Positions 15,688-25,847 of a stretch of DNA of 64,000 nucleotides are shown in pieces. The translations under genes and the position numbers were made by a program. The notes beneath the pieces are model-generated. The model made no database searches. It saw nothing but the letters and a program-made list of their open reading frames with translations, and had not been told where the DNA came from. The number at the start of each line of letters is the position of its first letter. Positions within the stretch are counted from its first letter, which is position 1. Source of the DNA: Desulfotomaculum nigrificans DSM 574. GTDB taxonomy: Bacteria > Bacillota > Desulfotomaculia > Desulfotomaculales > Desulfotomaculaceae. The stretch covers positions 2,966,255-3,030,254 of the forward strand of contig NZ_KI912183.1 in the NCBI RefSeq assembly GCF_000189755.2, in the 5' to 3' direction.

Positions 15688-18626
15688 CCCAAATTAGATT
15701 AAAAAACATTAAAAGTTACGGAGCCGGTCCGGACGGAGATGGTATTTATATCCAATTGGAACCGGGAGTTAACCAGATTGCCGGCAAGAACGGCGTGGGC
15801 AAAAGCACGCTGATTGAGGCCATCGGCTATGCCCTTTTTGACGCGGAGCCGGTGGTGCGGTTGGCTAAAAATACATATTTATTGAGAAATGGCTGTAAAT
15901 CCGGGGAAATTGACGTGTGGGTCTGGCATCAGGATTGCCTCTATCGGGTGGAGCGGGATGTGGGTGCCGGGGCCCGGCGCTGGAAAGTGGTGCGGCAGGA
16001 CGACGATTTCATCGAGGCCGAGGGAGACCAGGAAGTGAAGGCTTTTATGGCCAAACTCACCGGGGTGGACCGGCCGGAGCGGCTGGCGGACGTTTTTCAC
16101 AGCCTGCTGGGAGTAAAGCAGGGCCGGTTCACCCTTCCCTTTGATTTGACGCCAAGGGATGCCAAAAACCACTTTGACCCCCTTTTAGATGTAGATATTT
16201 TCCGCCAGTGTTTTGATTATTTGAAGGAACCATGTGACGGAATCCGCCAGGATATGGCCAACTTGCGCAATATCATCAGCGGCCTGGATGGGCAAATTAC
16301 CCAGCTGCAGGATGCCCCCGGCAAGCTGGAGGAGAGCATCCGGCAGCAGGCCACCCTGGAACTACTGGTAGACAAATGCCAGCAGCAACTAAACACCGCC
16401 AGCGGCATCTTACAGCAACACCAGCAGCTGATGAAAAAGTGGCAAGCGGCCCAACTAAAGGTCAGCGAGGCCCGGGGCCAGTTGGAGCGGGGCCAATCAG
16501 ACTTGCAGACGGCGGCAGCCAGGGTGGCTGAGTCCCGTTCAGCACAGCAGGTGCTGGCCGAAACCGCCGCCCATTACCGGCAATATCTGCAAGTGGAGCA
16601 ACTGATCCAGCAACTGGAGCAACAGCGGCAAACCCGGGACGGGCTGGTGCAAAGCTTAACCGCCCGGCAAAAGGAAGAAACGGGCTTAACCCGTGATTGG
16701 CAGGCCAAAACTGACCAGGCCGCCCGGGACCGTGCCCAGGCCGCCCGGAAAAATGAGGAATATCAAGCCCGGTTGACTGCCTGGCAGCAGCACCGGAAGG
16801 AGTTTCAGGCCGGGGAAGAGCAGTGCTTGGCCTTGAGAGAGCGGGCGGAAAAACTCAAGAGCTGCATGATCCAGGTGGTGCAGTGGCTGAAGAGTATGAG
16901 TACCCTGAACCACCAGGCCATTGGCCAGCTGGCGGATTTGCAAGCTAACCTGGACCATATTGATCAAAGGGTACCTGAACAGCTGGCTCTGGCCCAGGCC
17001 GCCCTGGAGCAGGCCGAAAGGGATGAGCAGGAGTGCCGGGGCCGGTTGGAGCGGACCAGACAGGAACAGCTGACCCTGCAAAAACAACTTGCCCAGCTGT
17101 CCACCGGCCTGTGCCCCCTGTTAGGCACCGGCTGTGCCCAGTTTAACCCGGACACCGCTCGCCAGGATCTGGCCCGGCTTACCGACAAGGTTAAGGAAAT
17201 AGAAAGGGAACACCGGCAAAAACTGACAGCTTTGGCCCAAGCCAAAGGGGAGCTGGAAAAATTGCAGCGGGTGGAGAAAGAACAGCTGAGGCTGGTGACC
17301 GAGGCTAGGCAGCAGGCGGCGCATATCAGTAAATCCTATCATTTAATGGAGGACGCCGCCGCCAGGTCAGCCTGTGAGGTGCTGGGACTGGAACTGCAGG
17401 GTCTACGCCCGGACCTACCCCAACTACCGGGGATACCGGAAACAGCGGAAATAACCCCGGCACCCTACCAGACAGCGGTGGATCGAATGAAAGAATTGTT
17501 TAACCGAGTGCTGGGTTACCACCGGCAGTGGCAACCGGCGGTGGAGGAATTGCTGCAGCAAGCCCGGGAAACCGAAAATTTCCGGGCCGGCTGCCGGCAA
17601 GAGTTGGCCGCCGAGGAAAAAGCCCTGCAGTCCCTGGCGAAAGATATAAAAACCCTGCTGCAGAATGCCGGGGAGGCAGAGCAACAGGCTGCCGACATCA
17701 AGCAGGCCATCGATAAAACCAGGGAACAAATTAAAGCCCTGGAGGAACAACTAAAGCCCTTTGCTGAACTGGATCAACAGCTGGCCCGGGCCGGTCAAGA
17801 AAGGACCCGCTACCAGCCGGGCTATACCCGCTACCTGCAAAACCTTCCGGTGGCCGAACAACTGGCCCAGCGGGTAAAACAACTGGACAGCTGCCAAAAA
17901 CAGCTGGCCGATTTAGAGCGAGAACTGGCCGCCGCGGAAGAAGCCCTGAGCCAGGCAGCCGCTGCCTACAACCAGGCTGAACATCAACAGGCCCAGGAAG
18001 AGTATGCCAAAGCCAACCTGGCCCTGGGCGAAGCCCGGAGTAAGTGGGAAGAAGCCAAACGGGCGGTGGTAGAGCAGCAAAGGCGGGTGCAAACCCTGGA
18101 TCGGCTGAGTAAACAAAGAACCGAACAAATGCAGGAACTAATTCGCCTGCAAGCCCAGGAAAAAATACTGGAAAAGGCCCGGCAAACCTTAAAACACGCC
18201 CAGGAAGCAGTGGCCAGGGACCTAACTGCCAGGGTAGCCGCCCAGGCCCAGATTATCTATAACGCCATTAGCCAGGAAGCGGCCCAGTTTAACTGGCGTT
18301 CCAGCGACTACACCCTGACCGTCGCCAACGTGTCCGGAGAAAAAAGATTTGCCAGCCTGTCCGGCGGCCAGCAAATGAAAGCCGCCCTGGCCATGCAACT
18401 GGCCCTGGTCAAAGAATTTTCCGCTGCTGGTTTTTGCGCCTTTGACGAACCCACCTACGGCCTGGACGCCGACAGTAAGACCATGCTGGCCGAAGTTATC
18501 GCCAAAGTCCAGGCAGAATGCCGGTTTGAGCAGTTACTACTGGTATCTCACGACAACTCCTTCGACGACAAAGTAGAACACGCCCTGAACCTGCAATACT
18601 CCCCCGTGGAAGGTACCAAACTATAA
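15678..18626 (+). CDS. sbcC: SbcC/Rad50-like SMC ATPase
   Basis: 982 aa, GTG start. The N-terminus has Walker A GKNGVGKST and the C-terminus has the signature LSGGQQMKAALA, Walker B FCAFDEPTYGLD and a switch His in LLVSHDNS. Between them are two long Gln/Glu/Ala-rich coiled-coil arms (about 200-480 and 500-850). At the turn (about 479-486) two cysteines appear as CPLLGTGC (CX6C), not the usual zinc-hook CXXC. It works with SbcD in double-strand-break and hairpin processing. Confidence 0.9.
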   Translation: MWIAQIRLKNIKSYGAGPDGDGIYIQLEPGVNQIAGKNGVGKSTLIEAIGYALFDAEPVVRLAKNTYLLRNGCKSGEIDVWVWHQDCLYRVERDVGAGARRWKVVRQDDDFIEAEGDQEVKAFMAKLTGVDRPERLADVFHSLLGVKQGRFTLPFDLTPRDAKNHFDPLLDVDIFRQCFDYLKEPCDGIRQDMANLRNIISGLDGQITQLQDAPGKLEESIRQQATLELLVDKCQQQLNTASGILQQHQQLMKKWQAAQLKVSEARGQLERGQSDLQTAAARVAESRSAQQVLAETAAHYRQYLQVEQLIQQLEQQRQTRDGLVQSLTARQKEETGLTRDWQAKTDQAARDRAQAARKNEEYQARLTAWQQHRKEFQAGEEQCLALRERAEKLKSCMIQVVQWLKSMSTLNHQAIGQLADLQANLDHIDQRVPEQLALAQAALEQAERDEQECRGRLERTRQEQLTLQKQLAQLSTGLCPLLGTGCAQFNPDTARQDLARLTDKVKEIEREHRQKLTALAQAKGELEKLQRVEKEQLRLVTEARQQAAHISKSYHLMEDAAARSACEVLGLELQGLRPDLPQLPGIPETAEITPAPYQTAVDRMKELFNRVLGYHRQWQPAVEELLQQARETENFRAGCRQELAAEEKALQSLAKDIKTLLQNAGEAEQQAADIKQAIDKTREQIKALEEQLKPFAELDQQLARAGQERTRYQPGYTRYLQNLPVAEQLAQRVKQLDSCQKQLADLERELAAAEEALSQAAAAYNQAEHQQAQEEYAKANLALGEARSKWEEAKRAVVEQQRRVQTLDRLSKQRTEQMQELIRLQAQEKILEKARQTLKHAQEAVARDLTARVAAQAQIIYNAISQEAAQFNWRSSDYTLTVANVSGEKRFASLSGGQQMKAALAMQLALVKEFSAAGFCAFDEPTYGLDADSKTMLAEVIAKVQAECRFEQLLLVSHDNSFDDKVEHALNLQYSPVEGTKL

Positions 18627-18659
18627 ATGCTGGGCTGCCCGATACCCTATATAGCCAAG

Positions 18660-18690
18660 AAAGGCGCCAGATCAATTCTGGCGCCTTTCC
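18660..18690. terminator. terminator between sbcC and azlD
   Basis: Exact 11-bp arms AAAGGCGCCAG (18660-18670) and CTGGCGCCTTT (18678-18688) around ATCAATT. The A/T ends allow it to act in both directions between convergent genes. Confidence 0.8.
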
Positions 18691-18697
18691 TACCAAG

Positions 18698-19018
18698 TTA
18701 GAGAAAATTATTCAACAAAACCACCGTAACCATCCCAGTAATAACCGTAATAAAAATATTTTTAGTATAAACCCCGGCCAGCACACAGGGTATAGCCGCC
18801 AACAAATAAGTATTAGATAAATTAATACTCAGGTGTCCGTTCTTAAGCAATAACTCCGGTGCCAGCAGAGCCGATAAAACCGCCACCGGTACATAACCAA
18901 GCCAATTCAATAACCCCTGCGGAATATTAACCCGGGACAAAACCGCCATCGGCAACATGCGGGGGATATAGGTGACCAACATCATGCCAATGATGATTGC
19001 GATGACTTTTGCATCCAT
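18698..19018 (-). CDS. azlD: branched-chain amino acid exporter subunit AzlD
   Basis: 106 aa with about four membrane segments. The AzlD pattern is visible in GMMLVTYIPRMLPMAVLSR and the C-terminal TGMVTVVLLN. It overlaps azlC by 37 bp, so the two are one transcription unit. AzlCD exports branched-chain amino acids or analogues across the cytoplasmic membrane. Confidence 0.88.
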   Translation of the reverse strand: MDAKVIAIIIGMMLVTYIPRMLPMAVLSRVNIPQGLLNWLGYVPVAVLSALLAPELLLKNGHLSINLSNTYLLAAIPCVLAGVYTKNIFITVITGMVTVVLLNNFL

Positions 19019-19686
19019 TTATCAACCAACACTCCAATCGTTGCAGAAATAACGGTAGCCAGGATAATGTTCCAACTGCCGGCCAGCCCCAATTTAAAAC
19101 CAATGGATAAAGCCCCGGATATAACAATAATGGCAATGGCCTTCTTATGCCTTACCTGCAAAATCAACAGGGCAATAAACATGGCCGGTAGCGCAAAGTC
19201 CAACCCAAACCGCTGTGGGTCAGGAATAAAGTTACCCACCACCGCCCCCAACACCGTGCTGCAGATCCAGGCCAGGTGGGCGGTAAGAAATAACCCCAGA
19301 AAATACCCTGCGCTTTTCTGCTCCTTGGCTACGGTGCTGATGGAAACAGCATAACTCTCATCAGTAAGCCAAAAGCTAAGCACAGATAACAACCTACTCC
19401 CTAAATTTTTTACATAGGGAACCAGTGAGGCACTCATTAACAAGTGCCGGGAATTAACCAAAAAGGTGGTCAGGATAATGGTGCCGGCGGATGCCTGGGC
19501 GGCCAGCAGACCGGCGGCAATAAATTGGGCAGAACCGGCATATACCAGTAAGGACATCAAAAAAATTTCCCCAATACTCATGCCCGATTGGACAGCTAAT
19601 ACCCCAAAGGCCAGGCCGATGGGAAAGTAACCAAAAACAATGGGTAAGGCAGACTTAAAACCTAATCGGAAATCTGAACTAACCAA
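18982..19686 (-). CDS. azlC: branched-chain amino acid exporter subunit AzlC
   Basis: 234 aa, TTG start after GGGGAGG. Signature ALPIVFGYFPIGLAFG near the N-terminus, then LVYAGSAQFIAAGLL and LVNSRHLLMSASLVPY, all typical of AzlC. About six to seven membrane segments. First gene of the azlCD pair. The 225 bp between it and the IS element hold its promoter, which I could not fix with confidence. Confidence 0.9.
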   Translation of the reverse strand: MVSSDFRLGFKSALPIVFGYFPIGLAFGVLAVQSGMSIGEIFLMSLLVYAGSAQFIAAGLLAAQASAGTIILTTFLVNSRHLLMSASLVPYVKNLGSRLLSVLSFWLTDESYAVSISTVAKEQKSAGYFLGLFLTAHLAWICSTVLGAVVGNFIPDPQRFGLDFALPAMFIALLILQVRHKKAIAIIVISGALSIGFKLGLAGSWNIILATVISATIGVLVDKWMQKSSQSSLA

Positions 19687-19911
19687 CTAACTACAACCTC
19701 CCCGTAATGCGTCAATTTAAAGTGATAAATAAATAATAACAAACTTTTGACCGACAGTACATCCGCACATGGACAATTGTTTGCTTACTACCTACAATTT
19801 TTCTAATAAGTGAAAAAACACATCTTATAGTTAACATGAATATGTAAAATGATGGATGCCCCAAAAAGTTCTGTTTAATTCTTATACCGGCAGGAACATC
19901 AAACATTACCG

Positions 19912-19925
19912 CGAATAAAAATAAA
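19912..19925. repeat. left target-site duplication of IS copy 1
   Basis: CGAATAAAAATAAA, identical to 21249-21262 on the other side of the element (14 bp). Confidence 0.85.
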
Positions 19926-21248
<1,323 letters not shown>

Positions 21249-21262
21249 CGAATAAAAATAAA
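21249..21262. repeat. right target-site duplication of IS copy 1
   Basis: CGAATAAAAATAAA, repeat of 19912-19925. Flank bases beyond the 14 bp differ. Confidence 0.85.
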
Positions 21263-21428
21263 ATTAATAACTAATAATAATCGTTGACAAACTTTATTGA
21301 GATATATATAATAAATAAATGTCCGCAGGGAATGCTGTGATTAAAGGACAAAACAAAACAAGTTTAAATAATACTTGACAATATGTTTTGCCTTTGGTAA
21401 TATAATTCCTGCGAGTTCAAGCTCTGTG

Positions 21429-21505
21429 GTGGATATAGCTCAGTTGGTCAGAGCACCAGATTGTGGCTCTGGGGGTCGTGGGTTCGAGTCCCATTATCCA
21501 CCCCA
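21429..21505 (+). tRNA. tRNA-His (anticodon GTG)
   Basis: Acceptor GTGGATA pairs with TATCCAC. The anticodon stem CCAGA/TCTGG encloses GTG at 21463-21465. Discriminator C is followed by encoded CCA. A G at 21428 can form the extra G(-1):C pair typical of tRNA-His. First of four clustered tRNA genes. Confidence 0.95.
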
Positions 21506-21523
21506 CAAATTTAATATCTACAT

Positions 21524-21598
21524 TGGGGTGTCGCCAAGCGGTAAGGCATCGGTCTTTGGAACCGACATTCGTAGGTTCGAATCCTGCCACCCCAGCCA
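21524..21598 (+). tRNA. tRNA-Gln (anticodon TTG)
   Basis: Acceptor TGGGGTG pairs with CACCCCA. The anticodon stem TCGGT/ACCGA encloses CTTTGGA, giving TTG. The T arm GTAGGTTCGAATCCTGC is intact and CCA is encoded. Confidence 0.95.
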
Positions 21599-21602
21599 GC
21601 GT

Positions 21603-21678
21603 GACCCATTAGCTCAGTCGGTAGAGCACCTGACTTTTAATCAGGGTGTCCCGCGTTCGAGTCGCGGATGGGTCACCA
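21603..21678 (+). tRNA. tRNA-Lys (anticodon TTT)
   Basis: Acceptor GACCCAT pairs with ATGGGTC, with discriminator A and encoded CCA. The anticodon stem CCTGA/TCAGG encloses CTTTTAA, giving TTT. Only 4 bp separate it from tRNA-Gln, so the genes are co-transcribed. Confidence 0.95.
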
Positions 21679-21705
21679 TTATTTATCCACAATAATTTTG
21701 TAAAT

Positions 21706-21790
21706 GCGGATGTGGCGGAATTGGCAGACGCGCCAGACTTAGGATCTGGTACCGCAAGGTGTGGGGGTTCAAGTCCCTTCATCCGCACCA
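21706..21790 (+). tRNA. tRNA-Leu (anticodon TAG)
   Basis: 85-nt class II tRNA with a long variable arm. Acceptor GCGGATG pairs with CATCCGC, followed by ACCA. The anticodon stem CCAGA/TCTGG encloses CTTAGGA, giving TAG. Confidence 0.95.
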
Positions 21791-21794
21791 CTAA

Positions 21795-21830
21795 GGACTA
21801 ACTGGTAAAAGGTTAGTCCCTTTTATTTTA
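21795..21830 (+). terminator. terminator of the tRNA cluster
   Basis: GGACTAAC (21795-21802) and GTTAGTCC (21812-21819) form a hairpin followed by CTTTTATTTTA, 5 bp after tRNA-Leu. Confidence 0.85.
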
Positions 21831-21930
21831 CCTTTTTAAAATAACTGAACCCGGCATATAAAACCAACACCACCACCAGCCCGCTTAACAGCCAGGTTAG
21901 TACTTGATAGATTGTCCAACCGGAAAACAT
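21823..21930 (-). CDS. possible 35-residue single-pass membrane protein
   Basis: ATG after AGAGGTG with 6-bp spacing. The product is one hydrophobic helix (VLTWLLSGLVVVLVLYAG) with a basic end (FKKVK). It converges on the tRNA cluster and its 3' end overlaps the T run of the tRNA terminator. No homologue recognised; the support is the ribosome site and the membrane-segment pattern. Confidence 0.45.
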   Translation of the reverse strand: MFSGWTIYQVLTWLLSGLVVVLVLYAGFSYFKKVK

Positions 21931-22012
21931 ACGTATCACCTCTGATAATAACTAGGTTAAACCAATAATAACTATGTTAAACCAACAAATTTTAGTGGTC
22001 ATGACAAAAGTT

Positions 22013-22040
22013 TTGCAAACCAAAAACATTATGGTATAAT
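22013..22040 (+). promoter_or_regulatory. sigma-A promoter of tig
   Basis: TTGCAA (22013-22018), 16-bp spacer, TATAAT (22035-22040) preceded by TGG (extended -10). Transcription should start near 22047, leaving a leader of about 215 nt before tig. Confidence 0.75.
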
Positions 22041-22046
22041 TGGGAC

Positions 22047-22261
22047 TGATAGTATGGCCAGGGTTATGCCCTGGTATTTTAATTATAAAGTCAGATGGAA
22101 AAAATTACCCTTTTTGGCTGGGAATGATTCGACTCCGGCAGGAAGTTACCAGGCCCTTGTAGAACTAGGTAATAAGGCTAAAATTTAGGACAAACCTTGC
22201 AAGATAAGGTTACTGTAACCGTTTTACAAACAAACCAAGTTTTTAAGGAGGAGCATTTACA
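22047..22261 (+). other. long tig leader with hairpins
   Basis: The leader begins with CCAGGG/CCCTGG (about 22058-22074) followed by TATTTT, which may act as an early terminator or pause. The rest holds GATTCGACTCCGGCAGGAAG and other GC-richer words in an AT-rich background, which suggests structured RNA. No known riboswitch or CtsR/CIRCE heat-shock operator was recognised. Confidence 0.45.
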
Positions 22262-23566
22262 ATGAAAGCCACTGCAGAAAGGATAGAAAAAAACACCGTC
22301 CTGTTAGAAATCGAAGTTGAGGCGGAAAAGATGGATCAGGCGATGGACCAAGCCTACCGCAAGATTGTAAAGCAGGTAAATATCCCTGGTTTCCGTAGAG
22401 GTAAGGCCCCCCGGTTTATGGTTGAACGATATGTGGGTAAAGAGACTTTGTTTGGTGAAGCTGCTGAGATTGTGGTACCTGAAGCCTACACCGAAGCTTT
22501 AAAAGAAACAGAGACGGAGCCCATTGCCCAACCTAAAATTGATATTGTTCAGGGTGAACCCGGTAAACCCCTCATCTTTAAAGCTACCGTAGAGGTTAAA
22601 CCGGAAGTTACCCTGGGTGAATATAAAGGTTTGGAAGTTAAGCGTCCTTCCACCGAAGTTACTGAAGAAGATGTAAACAAAGAACTGGAGCGTCTGCAAA
22701 ATCGTCACGCCCGACTGATCACTGTGGAAGACGGCGAAGTACAAAACGGCGACACCGCCATCATTGATTTCACCGGTTATGTTGACGGCGAGGCCTTTGA
22801 GGGAGGTACCGCCGAGAATTATTCCCTGACTATTGGCTCCGGCACCTTTATTCCCGGCTTTGAAGAGCAGCTGGTAGGGGTTAAAGTGGGCGAGGAAAAG
22901 GATGTTAATGTAACCTTCCCGGAAGATTACCATGCCGAAAACCTGGCCGGTAAGCCAGCTACCTTTAAAGTAAAAGTTAAGGAATTAAAGCGTAAAGAAC
23001 TGGCTCCCCTGGATGACGAGTTTGCAAAAGACGTCAGTGAATTTGATACCCTTGAGGAATTAAAAAATGATATCAGGAATAAGTTAAAGCAAACTGCTGA
23101 GGAGCAGGCCAAAGCTGCCGTAGAAAACGGTGCTGTAGATGCTGCTGTGGCCAATGCCACGGTGGAAATTCCGGAGGTTATGGTTGAGCAAAAGGTTGAC
23201 CAAATGCTAAATAATGTAAACCAGCGGTTAATGCAGCAGGGCATTAACTTAGATCAATATTTCCAATACACCAACTCCAGTGTAGATGAAATGCGCCAGC
23301 GCATGAAACCGGATGCTGAAAAAACAGTTCGTAACGAATTAGTTCTTGATGCCATTGCCAAGGCTGAAAAAATTGAGGCCAGCGAAGAGGAAATCAACGA
23401 AGAACTGAAAAAAATCGCCGAGTATGTCCGGCAGGATGTGGAAATTGTTCGTAAAACACTGGAATTACAAGGTGAAATGGGGCATATCATTCAAGATATA
23501 GTCCGCCGTAAAACTGTTTCCTTCCTTGCTGAAAATGCTAAGGTGATCGAAGACACAACTGAATAA
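22262..23566 (+). CDS. tig: trigger factor, ribosome-bound chaperone and prolyl isomerase
   Basis: 434 aa. The N-terminal ribosome-binding domain has the signature GFRRGKAPRFM near residues 43-53. The FKBP-type isomerase domain (about 160-245) reads GDTAIIDFTGYVDGEAFEGG. The C-terminal helical arms complete the chaperone cradle. The start ATG follows AAGGAGGAG. First of the tig-clpP-clpX set, which links nascent-chain folding to proteolysis. Confidence 0.97.
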   Translation: MKATAERIEKNTVLLEIEVEAEKMDQAMDQAYRKIVKQVNIPGFRRGKAPRFMVERYVGKETLFGEAAEIVVPEAYTEALKETETEPIAQPKIDIVQGEPGKPLIFKATVEVKPEVTLGEYKGLEVKRPSTEVTEEDVNKELERLQNRHARLITVEDGEVQNGDTAIIDFTGYVDGEAFEGGTAENYSLTIGSGTFIPGFEEQLVGVKVGEEKDVNVTFPEDYHAENLAGKPATFKVKVKELKRKELAPLDDEFAKDVSEFDTLEELKNDIRNKLKQTAEEQAKAAVENGAVDAAVANATVEIPEVMVEQKVDQMLNNVNQRLMQQGINLDQYFQYTNSSVDEMRQRMKPDAEKTVRNELVLDAIAKAEKIEASEEEINEELKKIAEYVRQDVEIVRKTLELQGEMGHIIQDIVRRKTVSFLAENAKVIEDTTE

Positions 23567-23630
23567 CATTGGGAATATGGTAGTATAGTAAGCCTAAAAG
23601 TTTTTACTTTTATTCCAAGGAGGCGGTATC

Positions 23631-24218
23631 ATGTCAGCATTAGTACCAATTGTTGTGGAGCAGACCAACAGAGGCGAGCGGGCGTACGATATTTATTCCA
23701 GATTGTTAAAGGACCGGATCATTTTTATTGGGGGGCCCATTGACGATCACATTGCCAATCTGGTCATTGCCCAGTTTTTATTCCTGGAGGCAGAAGACCC
23801 CGAAAAGGATATCCATCTTTACATTAACTCACCTGGTGGTGTCGTCACCGCTGGTTTAGCCATTTACGATACCATGCAGTACATAAAACCTGCAGTTTCT
23901 ACCATTTGCTTAGGGCAAGCTGCCAGTATGGGTTCTTTTCTACTGGCTGCGGGAGCTAAAGGAAAACGTTATGCCCTTCCCCAGGCCCGGATTATGATTC
24001 ACCAGCCCCTGGGCGGTGTGCAAGGTCAGGCCACGGACATTGATATTCACGCCAGGGAAATTTTGCGCATGAGAGAAATTTTAAATGAGAGACTATCTCA
24101 CCACACTGGCCAGCCCTTGGAAAAAATAGCTCGGGACACCGAGCGGGACTTCTTCATGTCAGCGGAGGAGGCTAAGAAATATGGCATCATTGATGAGGTG
24201 ATGCCATATCGGAAGTAA
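23631..24218 (+). CDS. clpP: ATP-dependent Clp protease proteolytic subunit
   Basis: 195 aa, normal length. Catalytic Ser near residue 98 in [11 protein letters not shown], His near 123 in MIHQPLGG, and Asp near 172 in ARDTERD. It forms the tetradecameric barrel that degrades substrates fed by ClpX. The start ATG follows AAGGAGG. clpX follows after 19 bp. Confidence 0.97.
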   Translation: MSALVPIVVEQTNRGERAYDIYSRLLKDRIIFIGGPIDDHIANLVIAQFLFLEAEDPEKDIHLYINSPGGVVTAGLAIYDTMQYIKPAVSTICLGQAASMGSFLLAAGAKGKRYALPQARIMIHQPLGGVQGQATDIDIHAREILRMREILNERLSHHTGQPLEKIARDTERDFFMSAEEAKKYGIIDEVMPYRK

Positions 24219-24237
24219 AGATAAAAGAGGTGAAAAT

Positions 24238-25488
24238 ATGTTTAACGAGAAAGGCCAGCTAAAGTGCTCTTTTTGCGGTAAGCTACAGGACCAGGTGAAA
24301 AAGCTTGTAGCGGGACCCGGGGTATATATCTGCGATGAGTGCATTGAGTTGTGCAATGAAATCATCGAAGAAGAGCTAAATGATGACCTTAGCTTGGACA
24401 TGGGCGATTTACCCAAGCCCAAAGAAATTAAAGCAATTTTAGATCAGTACGTGATTGGTCAGGAGTCAGCCAAAAAGCAGCTGGCTGTGGCGGTATATAA
24501 CCACTACAAGCGTATTAATTTGGGCGGCAAAGTTGAAGATGTTGAGCTGTCCAAGAGTAACATTATCATGCTTGGTCCTACGGGCTCCGGTAAAACATTA
24601 CTGGCCCAAACGCTGGCTCGCTTGTTAAACGTACCCTTTGCCATTGCAGATGCCACCTCTTTGACGGAAGCTGGATATGTGGGTGAAGATGTTGAAAATA
24701 TCCTCTTAAAATTAATTCAAGCCGCTGATTATGATGTGGAAAAAGCAGAAAAGGGCATCGTTTATATCGACGAGATTGATAAAATTGCCCGCAAGTCGGA
24801 GAACCCCTCCATTACCCGGGACGTATCCGGAGAGGGAGTACAGCAGGCTTTGTTGAAGATACTGGAAGGAACCATTGCCAGTGTGCCGCCCCAGGGTGGC
24901 CGCAAGCACCCCCATCAAGAATTTATCCAGCTGGATACCACCAATATCCTGTTCATTTGCGGTGGTGCCTTTGACGGGATTGAAAAGATTATTCAAAACC
25001 GTACCGGCAAAAAGACCATGGGCTTTGGGGCAGAAATCCAGTCTAAAAGGGAACAAAAAATCGGTGAAATTCTGGCCCAGATTTTACCCGAGGATTTACT
25101 TAAGTTTGGTTTAATCCCCGAGTTTGTGGGCCGCCTGCCGGTCATTGTTACGCTGGATGCCCTGGATGAGGGTGCCCTGGTGCGTATCCTCACCGAACCC
25201 AAAAACGCTCTGACCAAACAATATGAAAAGCTCTTTGAACTGGACGGCGTCAGCCTGGAAATTCAACCGGATGCTTTAAGAGAAGTGGCTAAGGAAGCCC
25301 TCAAACGTAAAACCGGGGCCCGTGGTCTCCGGGCTATTATGGAAGAGGTTATGCTAAATATCATGTATGACATTCCTTCCCGTGAAGACATTTCCAAGGT
25401 GGTTATCACCAGAGATGCCATCCTAAAAAAGGGTGAGCCGCTGCTTATAACAGTGGACCACAAAAAGAAAAAAGAGGAAAGCGCGTAA
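24238..25488 (+). CDS. clpX: ATP-dependent Clp protease ATP-binding subunit ClpX
   Basis: 416 aa. N-terminal zinc-binding domain with Cys10, Cys13, Cys32 and Cys35. AAA+ core with Walker A GPTGSGKT, pore loop GYVGEDV, Walker [12 protein letters not shown] and an MGFG loop of the ClpP-docking type. It unfolds tagged or native substrates and passes them to ClpP. It ends at a strong terminator. Confidence 0.97.
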   Translation: MFNEKGQLKCSFCGKLQDQVKKLVAGPGVYICDECIELCNEIIEEELNDDLSLDMGDLPKPKEIKAILDQYVIGQESAKKQLAVAVYNHYKRINLGGKVEDVELSKSNIIMLGPTGSGKTLLAQTLARLLNVPFAIADATSLTEAGYVGEDVENILLKLIQAADYDVEKAEKGIVYIDEIDKIARKSENPSITRDVSGEGVQQALLKILEGTIASVPPQGGRKHPHQEFIQLDTTNILFICGGAFDGIEKIIQNRTGKKTMGFGAEIQSKREQKIGEILAQILPEDLLKFGLIPEFVGRLPVIVTLDALDEGALVRILTEPKNALTKQYEKLFELDGVSLEIQPDALREVAKEALKRKTGARGLRAIMEEVMLNIMYDIPSREDISKVVITRDAILKKGEPLLITVDHKKKKEESA

Positions 25489-25500
25489 GCTGACAGGTCA

Positions 25501-25532
25501 AAACACGGAGTCTTTGGACTCCGTGTTTTTGC
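25501..25532 (+). terminator. terminator of tig-clpP-clpX
   Basis: Perfect 12-bp arms AAAACACGGAGT and ACTCCGTGTTTT around CTTTGG, ending in a T run. Confidence 0.9.
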
Positions 25533-25539
25533 TTTCGGG

Positions 25540-25792
25540 TCAGCTGTTAGCCGTTAGACTAATACTGCATTTCCTGGGGTCCTGTCGTTAGACTAATACT
25601 GCATTTCTTTGTGGTCCTGTCTTAGTACCTTGAGTATTTTCTGGGGTCTTAGCATACACTGACCAGAAAGAAATGCCTAGATACTAACAACAGGACCAAA
25701 AAGAAATACCTATAAGACTAACTACAGGACCGAAAAGGAATACCCATAAGCCCAGACTGAACCCCAAAGAAATGCCCCATAACGACTAAAAT
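25540..25792. repeat. long imperfect palindrome of iterated units, copy A
   Basis: The left arm repeats a unit of about 34 bp three times (GGTCCTGTCGTTAGACTAAT then ACTGCATTTC). GGTCCTGT occurs at 25579-25586 and 25614-25621. The right arm carries the reverse complement units, with ACAGGACC at 25691-25698 and 25725-25732. The symmetry centre is near 25660. The whole could fold as one long hairpin. The same family occurs at 61950 and 63513. It contains no ORF. Confidence 0.8.
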
Positions 25793-25847
25793 TCTCTTAT
25801 ATTTGCAATAATACAAAGAGAAGTTTGGCCAAAAGGAGGCATTACGG

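Noticed and set aside
21375-21695. 106-codon ORF over the tRNA genes
   Set aside because: It is a read-through of three tRNA genes and has no homology of its own.
22120-22165. Possible tmRNA 5' end (GATTCGACTCCGGCAGG)
   Set aside because: A tmRNA needs about 350 nt with a tag ORF and a tRNA-like 3' end; the tig gene starts too soon and no tag sequence follows.
25540-25792. CRISPR array
   Set aside because: The units are imperfect, adjacent without unique spacers, and arranged as a palindrome rather than direct repeats; no cas genes are in the window.
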